A stretch of 64,000 bases of DNA from Neostapfia colusana. Lineage: Eukaryota > Streptophyta > Magnoliopsida > Poales > Poaceae. Below are positions 10,107 to 21,154 of this stretch, piece by piece. The notes beneath the pieces were generated by a model, which saw only the letters and a program-made list of their open reading frames with translations, searched no databases and was not told the DNA's origin. A program made the position numbers and the translations under genes. The DNA lies in the NCBI GenBank assembly GCA_030760725.1, contig JASWHV010000005.1, positions 87,798,622 through 87,862,621 on the forward strand. Reading direction: 5' to 3'. Position 1 is the first letter of the stretch, and every line of letters begins with the position of its first letter.

Positions 10107-13100
10107 TGTAAAAGTCCCAAAACCGTGAATGCAAAGGAATGGATGATCGAACGTCATTGTGTTTCTGTTCATGAAAAATGGGACTTACAAAAACTTTCTT
10201 ACATAGGATGGTACACATGAGGGGCAACCACATGGGTTCAAGCATGCCTTTGAAAGTGTTGGACCAAGGTGTAGTTAAACTCTGGTGTAAGCATACATGA
10301 ACATGAGAAAGAACCAAAAATAAGGTCTTTAGTCTCAAAGGCTCAGCTCAAATTGCTGCCAAACTCTTGTATACACATGGAGCCTCATACATTTGAATTG
10401 AGGAGAATGTGGTGGCAACCTTCTGATTTGAGGGTGAGCCAAAAGGGAATGGACTATGATGATGTTGAGTTCATGTTGAATTCAAACTTGTTAGGCAAGG
10501 GAATGACTTGAGTTATGTCACATAAAATGATAAACTCAAACATGGACATGTGGGAAGAGTTAAAATCTTCTTTAACTCCTGTTGAACACATGTTAACCCG
10601 GGAAAGGATTTCACTCCCAAAAATCTAACTCATATGCACATTTCCTATGAGTAGAGGGGAGGGAAGTTTAAACCCAATTTTTGAATCCTTGAAAGCATTC
10701 ATGTTCAAATGGTCCAAAAGCATATATATGAGATGATCATTGCAGTCCTCAGGTATTGAAGAGCTTAAGTTCCAAAATGGGAGGGATGTTAAGCTCATGT
10801 ACCATTTGTTCAAAGCCTTGCTTGAGATCACCTCGAATTCAAATCGGAGGGGCATGGTCAAACTGAACTTGTGAGGTTCAGCTTGGGACCAAGATTGATC
10901 AAGCATGGGCTAGGAGCAAACCAAAGTGTTTCACCCCAAATTAAAATGGGTCATCACAAAAGAGGACTTAAATATTCAGTTTGAATCAAAGGATTTACTT
11001 CAAAGAGAAGAAGACCATTTCCAAAGTGGAAATTCAAACTGTTGTTTAAAAAGTTGTAATTGCAATGGCCAACTCAAGGATCAGAGGGCATATTTGAATT
11101 CCTCAGGTCCAAATTATGAGGTAGCCAAGTTTTGAGCAAATTTGGAGGTGCTTTGATAGGAATATCAAAGGAACTTGTAAATTTCATCCAAATTTGAATT
11201 TAAATTGAAACTGTGGTACAAATTGTCAAATGGCAAAATGGCTTTTGAATTTGAGTACTTCATAGCTGAATTTGCAAGGTGCCAAAATTTGGAGATATTT
11301 GTGAGAGTTTTGAGGGATAATAAGAGGGGTGGACCCCACATGTCATTGGGAGAAGACTTACACCCGAAAGAGAGTCTGTTCCTCTGTTCAGACCCGAGCC
11401 CGAAGCGAACCATCGCGAGGCGCCACCATGGGCTGCGGCCGACGCCACCTCCTCTTGCAAATTCATCGCGCTGGAGGCTGGCTGGCGCCCTTATCAGCGG
11501 GCAAGTCGATCTCTTCGTGCACAAGGCATACCGAGGCTCTGCCTCCCTTCCTCGCACACGAGCAGAACGGAGCCGATCACGGCCGCTCCGTCGACGATCG
11601 TCGGGAGGCAGCCAAAACCATGCCACAGAGCTCCCCAAGCTGCACAACGGCACAGACAGGTCCGCTGCTCCCTCCTCAGCACTAGACTGGGAGATTTTTG
11701 GCTACCCCGACCAAGAACGGCGTGCGTGTGCAGGGGCCCGAAAGAGGACCACATATGGACTCACGTGGACAGCGCCACCAAGGAGCTTCCATGGCCGAGC
11801 TGGGACACCCAGAGGAGCGCCGGATTTCCCTGCTGCTCCTCGCCAAACCTCCACTCGAGCCATGACCTCCTGAGCAAGAATTTGGCGAATTGCTCTCGGC
11901 ACGTGCGAAGAGACCCCGGGTAAGAAATCCTCAAAATTCAATCGTAAGTGTTGTTTTTAGGCCACCAAATCGTGCACATGAGCACTAGACTGGCTAGCGG
12001 TTAAGTTCCCTTCAAAACCCTAGCTAGAAATCGACCGTGGGTGGGCTATTTCTTACGTTCCCGAGCTCGGACGTCGCAACACCCTTCGGGCGCACGGTGA
12101 ACCTCGACTTACCGCCGTTTCCGAGCCAGTTTTAGGCCGTGCCGAGTTAGCCTAACCTCCACTGCTGCTTTAGAGCGCGTCCGCCGAACTTTTGGCGGGC
12201 TAGGGTGCTCGTGCCACGGCGCCGAAGTCTCACCGAGGTGTGCGCACGTCGCCGGCCTACTTCCGGCCACTGGCAACACGAGCCAACCCCGTAGACATGT
12301 TCCCCGACCCTGAAAACCCCCAGGCGGCGAGTCTCCGGCCGAGGGGCGGCCGGGAAACCGGGTCCGGCGAGCTCCAGTGGAGCGCCGGGGAGGGGGAGGC
12401 GCGGGAGCGGGAGGAAGAAGAAGACCCCCATCGGGCCCACATGTCAGCAGCTGAAGATTAAAAATCCGGATCGGCTGTGGCGTGTGATCCAGTGTGGTGG
12501 CGCAAGAAAAAGGTCTGTGGCCCCGTGTGGCTTAGCTCCGGCAACCGACATGTGTAGGGTGGACCCACAGTCAGGGTTTGAACATTTCCCGAATTAATTT
12601 GAATTCCAGATTTGGTTCAAACTTTGGAACTGCATAACTTTTGCTAGGGAGCTCCAAATTTAGTGATTCAAATTGGGTTGGATTCAGGATGAAAAACCCT
12701 ATCCAAATATGCAACCCAATTTGTATGAAAATCAATAGAAAATGCTGGAAAATTCTTTAAATCTTTTCAGCAAAAGAATTTTAGAGGGAGCTTGGTTTAT
12801 CCAAAAATCCCCGAATTTTTCCAGGATATTCTTTAGGATGTTGGGGAACTCCTGTAAAAGTTTCAGCTCATTTGGAGTTGACTGAGTTAGGGTAATTCTG
12901 ATTTCAAGTTTCTGTATTCAAATAAATACAGAAACATTTTCAGAGAATTTCCAAAACTTGGAAATTCAGTTCTGGGCATTCCATAGCTCCAAAAATACTA
13001 GGAAAATTCATGCATACTCCCTGAGCTATGTATGAAATTATAGTTCACTTAAATTTGCATGAAAGTGCAAATTTATTCAGAATTATTTCCTGTTTGGCTA

Positions 13101-14956
13101 AATGCTTAGGCAATTGTTCTGGGTGATCTACTTAGTGAATTATTCTGAATTTTGGTCCAGAGAGCCTTCTTGTGACAAGGAACTAACAAGAAAATTTCCA
13201 GCTCCATTGGAGCCCTGGATCATTATGTCCTGTTCAACCTCATTGGCTAATCCCCACCCTAGTGATGAAACCCCACTCATCACTTGATCTTAGTACTTAA
13301 GCACACACCCAAACCACCAGCCCCAGTGTCATTTTAAATTCTTAAACAAAGTTCCAGTTTCAAACTTTTCTTTAGCACTTGTTAGCAAAAGTTCTATAAT
13401 TAAACTTGTATACACACTCGTAACGTGTAGTGATTAAACACGGATAAGTGAAGATTTGATCAAGGAGCAAGAAGGCTGGGACTAAGCTTCAAGTCATCAT
13501 CAGCCACTAACTTCATTTTATCTGACTTAAGTCACCTGCAAAACCAAGGCAAGCCCCGGTTTGCATTTAAGCTATTTTATAAAGTTTTCATTTGTTCACT
13601 ACTATGGGTCAAAGTTTGTATGTGCATTAGGTCAAGAATGTTTTATACTCCACTTGCATAACCAAACATGAACCCTGAGGTCAAGGGTAGCATTGTGTCA
13701 TCGCTGTAGAATAAGGCCATGCTAAATAGACTAGGGCATCCGGTAGAAGACGAGTAGTTTGGAATCTACTCGCGAGCTATAGATCGGAATATCATAAGTA
13801 TGGGTGGGTAAGGAAGCAAACTAAAGTTTATATTTCTAAAGATGAGACCGGGCAGAGGGGTTAGGCAGTTACAAGACGAGGTCTTGGTCGAGTAGCTCTG
13901 CTTGTGTCGGTTAAGGACCGATGCGTGTGCCGTGTCCAGGAGCAAGTATTGAGTAGTGTACCGGATGCTTACTGATATATGGGAACCAGGAAACCGATGT
14001 GCCAGGTTCACTGGATTGTAGAGGCATACCACATCGTCTCGTTAGATCTATGAGCCCGAGACAGCACGACCGATTCTACAGTTTAGTGTCCTGAGAAAGG
14101 TTGCCACATATGACGTAATGAAGGACGCCAGAGTTGGGTCTTCAGAGGCGGGCGTATGTGTCGAGTTATCCGGGTAGTGTTTGATTCGAATCACCGTCCC
14201 TCGCGGTTATTGAGTACCGCTTGCTCCCATGTCGTGACGTAGTAATCAACTTGTGTGGAAATAGTTTGCAAAAGTATAATTGCTGCTATGATTATGTTAA
14301 GTTGCATGAAAACCATGTTTGAAGTAGAGATAGAGCGAACTAAAGTTATTTTCTACCTTGGGGCAAGTAACATTGGAATGAAGCGTTTCTTGTTTGATTG
14401 TGGAGTTCCAATGTTGCTGATCGCAAGGTCACTACTAATATGGCTAAAACCTTAAAGTTAAGGATGAACTCGTAGGCGAGTCTTTTTGCAAATTATAGGA
14501 TTAGGTCTTAAGATACCCTCATGTAGAGTTGCATGCTGTAGGAGAGACGGTTAAGTCTTGCTGAGCCTTTGTGCTCACTCTTGCTATATAAGTGGTTTTG
14601 CAGGTAAAACATCGATGCTATAAAGAAGGTTGTCCGGTGAGACTTGGGAACTTCCGAGACAGGTCACCTTGGAGAACCTAGCCGCTGCCACGTCTTCGTG
14701 TTGCTAGCGAGAAGAGCCCGCGGGCTGGAGCTCTTCTCGAGTGCTTCTTAGATATTCACCGTGAGCTGTGTATAGACTTCCGCTGTAGCTATTTTATGTA
14801 AGTTATTTACCAAGAAACAAGTTTAAGCTTCCGCTTTGATTTATGTAATACACTGTTTCTTATATGTGTGCTGTTCGGTGCCGCATAACACGACACCACC
14901 CAATGCAATCCCCGGGCGAGGCGGCACGGCCCCGTGATGGGGGTTGGGCCCTCTCA
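10107..14956 (+). mobile_element. Solo LTR S, plus orientation, 4850 bp
   Basis: It runs from TGTAAAAGTCCC to ...CCCTCTCA with a 5-bp duplication and no internal domain, primer site or polypurine tract. That is the product expected from LTR-LTR recombination of a full element. Landmarks are GTGGACCCCAC at 11329-11339, a GC-rich core at about 11330-12560, an AT-rich middle, a conserved hairpin at 14369-14415, and the terminal block 'gccgcataacacgacacc'. At 4.85 kb it is longer than the E and D LTRs. Open frames in the core (for example 11205-11873) have no recognisable domains. Confidence 0.9.
14369..14415 (+). other. Conserved LTR hairpin, S copy
   Basis: A perfect 10-bp stem, aacattggaa (14369-14378) with ttccaatgtt (14406-14415), surrounds a 27-nt loop containing gcgtttcttgtttgattgtgg. 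It lies about 540 bp from the LTR 3' end, comparable to its place in C, G and E. Confidence 0.8.
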
Positions 14957-15257
14957 TCCAGCCCGCGGACGCTTCTTACTAGCTTCTACAAAGATGAGTG
15001 CAGCGGAAGGGTTTCCGGTGAGTTTCTGATGGCTCACCGAACAACCATCTTCATAGCAAATTTTATAACCTGCAAAACACTAATAATGCAACCGTGAGCA
15101 CGATGGCTCAGCAAGACTTAACCGAAACTCCTAAACATAGAACTCTACATGCAGGGATTTCTAACATAGGAAAAGTATGATGCAACAACGACATGCCTAC
15201 ACGTTAATCCTTACTTTCAGTTTAATAGCAGCAGATTATTATGCCTTAGGCAGCCCT

Positions 15258-15304
15258 CACATCGGAAGTCCACAATCAAACAAGAAACGCTTTCCTCCGA
15301 TGTG
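15258..15304 (-). other. Conserved LTR hairpin, C copy
   Basis: A 9-bp stem, cacatcgga (15258-15266) with tccgatgtg (15296-15304), encloses caatcaaacaagaaacgc. It has the same loop as G and E but a different stem sequence. Confidence 0.78.
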
Positions 15305-17384
15305 GTGATGCCCAAAGAGGAAAATAAACTTAGTGAGCTCTACAACTACAGCATACATGGTTGGCAATACAATGAATTTAAGAACTTCACATCAGCAATG
15401 ATACATCACACTATATCTGGAAATAATTACTACGTCACAACTCAGTGAACAAGTGGTACTCATATCACCGCGAGGGACGGTGATTGCAATCAGGACACAC
15501 CCGGAACTCATGACACATACACCCGCCTCGAAAGACTCATACAAGAGCTCTTTCTTACGTTGTATGCAGCAACCTTTCACACGTCACTCGAATGCCAAAC
15601 CAGTTCCGCCGACCCATCAGAAGGGCCACTACACGGAACACGTCGAAGTTGCTCCGCTAGCGGGTTTACACCTCTAACACCAACCCCCAAAGGACGGCCG
15701 TATAAGTTTCGACACGAGAGTACCCGAGTTACATCGGTTTCCTGGACCACATAATTCCAGTATGCATCCGGTACTGTTCAAACTTGCTCAGCAGGGCGGC
15801 ATACGCATCGGTCCTTAACCTACACAAACAGAGCTATAGCCACACAGGCCCAACGTCCTGCTGCTCCTACTCTCTGCTCGGTCTCATTTTTCATTCTAGA
15901 ACTTCCATTCTCTAGAATCATACCCCGCTGAACCAACATCCTAAACTCGCGAGTAGCTTTCAACTACCCGACTTATACCGGATCCTACACAACTTAAGCC
16001 TAGCAGAATCTACACGAAGATAACCTGTTCTACCCTGTACTTCAAGGGTTTGTAGGTCATGCATTTGGAATATCAATCACCTTGACCTAATGCACAATAT
16101 ATACTAGACCCATAAAAGTGATACAAAGTAAAATATAACTAAAAAGCTGTTAAATGCAAACCGGGGCTTGCCTTATGTTGCAGCAGGTTTAGTTCTACTT
16201 TATAGTCAGTAGCTTGGCGATGAGTTAAGCCTCAAATTGCTGCTCCTAGTCAAGTTGCTCATCGACCTCCTTCATCGTATTTCCTACCGACATGAATATG
16301 CACAGTTTTATGTTGCAAGTAAAGACATTATAAAACAAAAATGTTTTATGACTTAAGAAAGGGTTCTAACTAACTAAGACTCGAGAATTTGGTTTGGCTA
16401 TGTGCTGGAGCAGAGACATGAACATTGTGAGCATTGGAGAATTTTGGAACTCAAGTTCAAAGAACTAGGTAAAGGATATAAGGATGAAACTAGAAAGGAA
16501 TGGCATAAATTTGAGAAGATGATCTCAACTTTCTCTGAAATTTTTACAGTGGTCCATAGATCATACAGAGGTATGGCTTGCAAAATTTCAGACAAAGTTG
16601 ATGGAAGATGTGGCCTAGGGAATTTCCTTACTATTTGGCTTCTCTGATATCCTATGGCAATTATAGTGTCTTGTCATGCTCCAAATTTGGTTTTTCAGAA
16701 ACTTTAGAGTCTCATGAGTCCATAGGACTTGGTTTCACCATTTTTGGAGCTTCCTACACAGAGATATGGAATTTAGAAGTTGGAGCTAGAAGCTGAAAAC
16801 CATTCTGTTATTTTTCCTAATTTTCAGAGACATACAAGACTGAATCAACATTTGGCCAAGCAAACAAAGTGCAATGCCTCTGAAAATTTTACTAGATTTC
16901 AAGAATTTTTGGAAGAGTGTCCTGCCCAAATTTGGGAATTTTCCAATAAATAGAACTCCTATAAAAATTCCTACAATATTTCTTTAAATGAATTAATGAG
17001 CCAAATCCAGAGATTTTCATAAATATTGGGCTGCACCCCTCGATAGTACTCTTTGCGAGGAATCCAACAAAATTTGTTTCACAATTTTTGGACACTCCTA
17101 CACCAAGTTATGTCTCTCCAAAGTTTGAACTGAAATGGAAAAATCGAGAAAATGTTTAAATGCCCACAGTGGGTCCCACTCGTCATCCCTAACCTTCAGC
17201 CTCGCGCCAAACAGAGCAGTGGTGGCTCCCTCCGGCGAGGTCGCCGAAAAGACACTTCCCAGCCACCTCCGGACCCCCTGCTGGCCGCCCCCCCCCCCCC
17301 CAATTTTCCCCCACGCTGAACACGTTGGTGAGGTCGCCGGCGGCTGAAACTCGCCGGAAAACAGGGCGCACCGGCAACAGAACA

Positions 17385-17389
17385 CCCTA
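17385..17389. repeat. Target-site duplication of element D (cccta)
   Basis: The left copy is at 17385-17389 and the right copy at 62287-62291, directly outside the two D LTR ends (tgtggcagacc and ...cttttaca). They are 45 kb apart because of the two nested insertions in D. Confidence 0.9.
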
Positions 17390-17742
17390 TGTGGCAGACC
17401 GGAATCCGCTCATCCAGGATCGCAGAGGGTGGTGCCGCGCGATGCGACCCCCGACAGCACACATCATAAGGATACATTGTATTACATAGAAAACACACTG
17501 AGATGTACAAAGTAGTACACTTGTTCTGTTACAAACTAAGGTATACATTACACAGCGGAAGTTTTAATTTGTACAACTCACGCCCACCTATCTAGCAAAA
17601 GTCGGTTGCCCAGCCCTAGGAAAACCCACACTAGCTGCACTCCTCAGCTCAGCGTGGCGTGTACGGCTCCCACTCAGCCGTGGTCTCCGACGGAGGGTAA
17701 CCCTCGCCGGTGGACTCGTAACCCGAGTCCGTGGGTGGCTCC
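17390..17742 (-). mobile_element. Element D 3' LTR, piece 1
   Basis: It starts tgtggcagaccggaatccgc, matching the D 5' LTR start at 58459. It is interrupted after gctcc by element B. In the 5' LTR the same place (58797-58812) reads straight through. Confidence 0.9.
17738..17742. repeat. Target-site duplication of element B (gctcc)
   Basis: Copies are at 17738-17742 and 28654-28658, flanking TGTGACACC...GCGTCACA. The uninterrupted counterpart in the D 5' LTR has a single gctcc near 58807. Confidence 0.92.
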
Positions 17743-17892
17743 TGTGACACCCTCATCTCGGGTGTCAGCATATGTTCATGTTTTATGAAGAAGAAAAACA
17801 TTTTAAGAAAAGAAGGAACAGAGACAAGTATCAAAAAGATAGCCAATAATGCTCTCCGAGAGCACCGAAGGCAACTTCCACGGCCAGCAGAC

Positions 17893-18393
17893 CACGTGGC
17901 GTGTTCGGAGCTCATCCCCGAGACATTTGGGAGAGGTCCTCCGTTAAACTAGCTACGTGGCAGGCTTGAGGGTCACCTCCGCAATTGAAAAGAGGTCCGA
18001 CCCTGTGGAACACGTGCTACCCGCGGAGATAGCCTCTGCGGAAGAAGCAAAGGCATTTTTCATAGGACACGTGTCATCCACGGAGCTAGTCCTCGCGGAA
18101 ATAAGAGGACCAGTCGCGGGGGTACGTGTCAATCTCGGAGCTCATCTCAGAGAAGTCCGGATCTATCGAACACGTGTCGCCACCGGAGCTTATCACCGGA
18201 AGGTCCGTCGCAGCTAAACACGTGTCGACCTCGGGGCATGTCCCTGAAGAAAGGAGAGCGGAAAGACCGGCACCCACACGTGGCGTGCGTGGAGCTCGTC
18301 TCCGAAGAAGAGGGAGGTCTCGATCGATTGACACGTGGCACAACCGGAGCTCGTCTCTGCGGATGAGGAGATACCAGGCCCGGAGGACACATG
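17893..18393 (+). promoter_or_regulatory. Array of ~10 degenerate G-box units in B 5' LTR
   Basis: CACGTG is found at 17893, 18011, 18068, 18171, 18219, 18277 and 18332. Variants are TACGTG at 17954 and 18123 and CACATG at 18388. Spacings are 61, 57, 57, 55, 48, 48, 58, 55 and 56 bp. Most units also carry a GGAGCT/GAGCTC segment about 15 bp downstream. Known biology: CACGTG with an ACGT core is the binding site of plant bZIP (ABRE/G-box) and bHLH factors. Being upstream of the TATA box, it looks like a multimerised enhancer. Inducibility is inference. Confidence 0.8.
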
Positions 18394-18585
18394 GATCTTC
18401 CGGAGCTCATCGTCACGGAGGTAACGAGTTCTGAAGCAGCTGTTACGCGTAAGGACACCGGTACGCAACAGAAACCGATCTAAAATACACAATGGTTACC
18501 GAAGATAAGACGTCAGGATCTAACAAAGATCTGAATAAGACTTTTATTCGGGATCCAATCAGATTAGGACTCTTCTCTTCCCGAT

Positions 18586-18593
18586 TATAAATA
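18586..18593 (+). promoter_or_regulatory. TATA box of element B 5' LTR
   Basis: TATAAATA lies in 'ccgattataaatagaaccc', with CCAAT at 18555-18559 upstream. Transcription is expected to start roughly 25-35 bp downstream. The same sequence is at 26514-26521 in the 3' LTR. Confidence 0.7.
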
Positions 18594-20587
18594 GAACCCA
18601 AAACCTCTGGCCGAAACCACGAACTTCTCTTTCAACTCCTGAGCCGACGACTTAGCGCCCTAGCCCTAACTCGCCGAGCAAAACATCGCCGAAGCGCAAC
18701 AAGGGAGATCATCGGAGAAGAACCGAGTGGTCTGAGGAGGACCTCGAAGTCAAGAAGAGCATGAGGTAGGACTTCAATACCACCTTACGACATCATGGTG
18801 TTCATCTCTTGCATCTGTTCTTCAATTCCTTTCGAACAGAAGCTTTCTCGTGGGCAGATCACTTGATGATCAGTTTGATCTAAAAACAAGATCATCGCCA
18901 CGACCACCTTTGATCCGAACACCTCTGTCCATGCAAGCCATGCAAGGGCACACCAATCTAATAAAAATCATAGGATAGCATGCATGAGCATCATCGCATC
19001 TAGTTTAGGGTTTGTGCATGATATTGATTGCTGTGAATTTTGTATGCACGTGAATCCTACATAGCAGAACAAGCTCAGGGAGCTGTCTACGACGGGCTGC
19101 AGCAACAAGGTTTTGAGAATCAAGAACAACCGGAACCGCAAGAACAAGGCAAGTGCTCCTTGACCATGTTGATCCTATGTTTTGGGTAAAACTATTTTGT
19201 TTTGCGAAAAGGTGTGTGTGCTGAGTCAAACATGATGGGAAAACCCTTTTAATAGGAGTTTAGTAGTTTTGATTAAACCATCCTTGTCGCCTGGGAAGTT
19301 TATGAGTCGGGTATGGTTTTTGCTTTATGCTTCGAGTCCATGGGATTGGGAAGCGAGATAGATGTGTCTAGCTAACTGGATTCGTACTGATAATAAGTAA
19401 CTGATGAGGTTAATAAACATGGATCGGAGGGAGATCTAGGCAATCCTGGGTTTGTGAATGAGGTAGCATGAGAGGGTGGTTTTGCTTGCCGCAGATCTAA
19501 GGACCGGTTCATGCATGCACATGCCAGGATAACAGTGCCACCACAAGGCCAAGTATGGGTGCGGCTTAGCTGAGTAATTAGGTAAGTTGCTAGAGTGTTA
19601 TGGACTGTGGAAGGCGTGGGGAATGGGAGTCGAGTGAGGACTGCCCTGGGAACTGCATGGCACAAGAGGGGGCCTGTGGGTGGGAGAATTGGAGATTCTA
19701 GCCTGCCGGTGAAACCTTTGTGAGTCCATACATCTAGTAACTCCTTTGTAAAGGCTACTTTGTGATCTCTTGACCATACACCGACGGTTGTGTACTGGTA
19801 TAATGGAGGTTCTGCAGTCGCCGACGGGTGACGAAATCACAAACTTGTGGGTAAAGAGGTGTAAACTCTGCAGAGTCTAAAACTATCATGATAGCCGAGC
19901 TTACGGTCATGAGCACCTGGCTAAACTGCCATGATTAGATGGGATGGTTACTGGAATGGTTATTGGGAAGGTTCTTGGTTATGGTTATTGGTTATGGTTT
20001 GGTTTGGGACTGTTGAGTCCGGGAGGTAAGATGGTTGTATGACTGATGAGTCATATGAGATTGGTCTCGATGCGAGACGAGGTTGTTTTATGAGGTGAGA
20101 TGGAAGCGAATACGAGGAGGTATTCGTAAGTATGAATAAAATTAGATTGGTTAATGTTCGGATGGTACGCGGGAAGTGATGGAGGTATGTTAGTAATTTA
20201 ATACATGTTGGGATTACATTTAAACTTAAGTTGTTGTTTATCATGATTTTACAGAACTGCTTTTCTGCAAATAAAACTTTTATGCCTACCTTGTTTATGA
20301 GCTGCATATCATGTGTTTTTTCGCACTTGCTGAGTACATCATTGTACTCAAACTTGCATTATTATTTCTTCATCAACAGCAAGAGAAGACTACTATGAAG
20401 ACCGAGTAGAGGATTATGGCGTGTGATCTGTTCTCATCCTTGCCTGTGGAGGGAGTAGAGATGGAGCCACTTCTGCTTAGTTTTGCTTCCGCATTAGTTT
20501 TTGCTTCCGCATTTAAATAAAGATTTCCGCTGCGTAGAAATAAAGACTTCCGCTATGAGCATGAGTCCAAGACTCATGAGGTGTTGT

Positions 20588-20593
20588 AATAAA
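20588..20593 (+). terminator. Probable poly-A signal in B LTR
   Basis: AATAAA lies in 'ggtgttgtaataaactctg', about 130 bp before the LTR end. The copy at 28516-28521 in the 3' LTR would be the one used to end the genomic transcript. Further AATAAA copies lie just upstream (about 20515 and 20540). Confidence 0.5.
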
Positions 20594-20725
20594 CTCTGTT
20601 ATTCGTGGTAATATATAATCTGAATTCAGTTTGTGGAAAGTATGTATATGTGTGATCAACATCCTGGGCACACATATGCATTAGTTCTCGGTTCCGTGGC
20701 TTTCCACAAAATTGAGGGCGTCACA

Positions 20726-20920
20726 GATTGGTATCAGAGCCACGGGTTGACAGTAGGTTACACGCCTAGATAGAAACCTTAGATTGATATTAGAATCACG
20801 GGTTAACAGCAAGTTATACCCCTAAATAGAAGCTACGCGGACCAAAGGAAGCATCCTAGGATGAATAGCTTAGATTGGCGTTGAAACCACCTTGACATAG
20901 GAAACCATCCTTGAATAGGA
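20726..20920 (+). repeat. Degenerate tandem copies of the PBS-proximal segment in B
   Basis: Three related segments start at 20726 (gattggtatcagagccacgg), 20782 (gattgatattagaatcacgg) and 20873 (gattggcgttgaaaccacc). The second also repeats the following 'gttaacagcaagttatac' and 'ctaaatagaa' parts of the first. Only the first keeps an intact primer site. Confidence 0.65.
20729..20740 (+). other. Primer-binding site of element B (tRNA-Met type)
   Basis: TGGTATCAGAGC lies three bases after the 5' LTR end. This is the common plant retrotransposon PBS complementary to the initiator tRNA-Met 3' end. Confidence 0.95.
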
Positions 20921-21154
20921 GTTGAGTGGGCCCTTGTGATGATTATTTGTGAATATGTGCTTAGTGTGAGTGGTGGGACGTCTCAAAAACATGGTCCATA
21001 TCCACACATAAGAAGAAGGAGATGTGAGATGTTTCGGCACTTGCTCACATCCTCATAAGGGCTAATATATATAGTCCAACTCACCTTGATGGATATAGTT
21101 GAAAGGACCTACCTAACCTTCTAACCTTCTATTCTATTTCGTTCTCTCTCACAG

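Larger units (their letters stand above)
14962..17389 (-). mobile_element. Element C 3' LTR, piece 2
   Basis: It continues directly from piece 1 after the tccag duplication. It contains 'gagcacgatggctcagcaag' near 15097, a conserved hairpin at 15258-15304, a 'gcgagggacggtgattgcaatc' block near 15470, GTGGGTCCCAC at 17169-17179 and a 14-C run at 17288-17301 in the GC-rich core. It ends at cccta (17385-17389), where element D is inserted. Confidence 0.88.
17743..20725 (+). repeat. Element B 5' LTR
   Basis: It runs from TGTGACACC to GGCGTCACA. It includes a G-box unit array at 17893-18393, CCAAT at 18555-18559, TATAAATA at 18586-18593, and AATAAA at 20588-20593 near the end. The order (array, CCAAT, TATA, long transcribed part, poly-A signal) is that of a functional U3-R-U5. 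Small open frames inside it occur at the matching place in the 3' LTR only because the LTRs are copies. Confidence 0.95.

Noticed and set aside
17957..18492. Multiple open frames on both strands with repeated peptides, recurring at 25883-26420
   Set aside because: They are translations of the degenerate G-box repeat array in the two B LTRs. The repeat unit explains the peptides.
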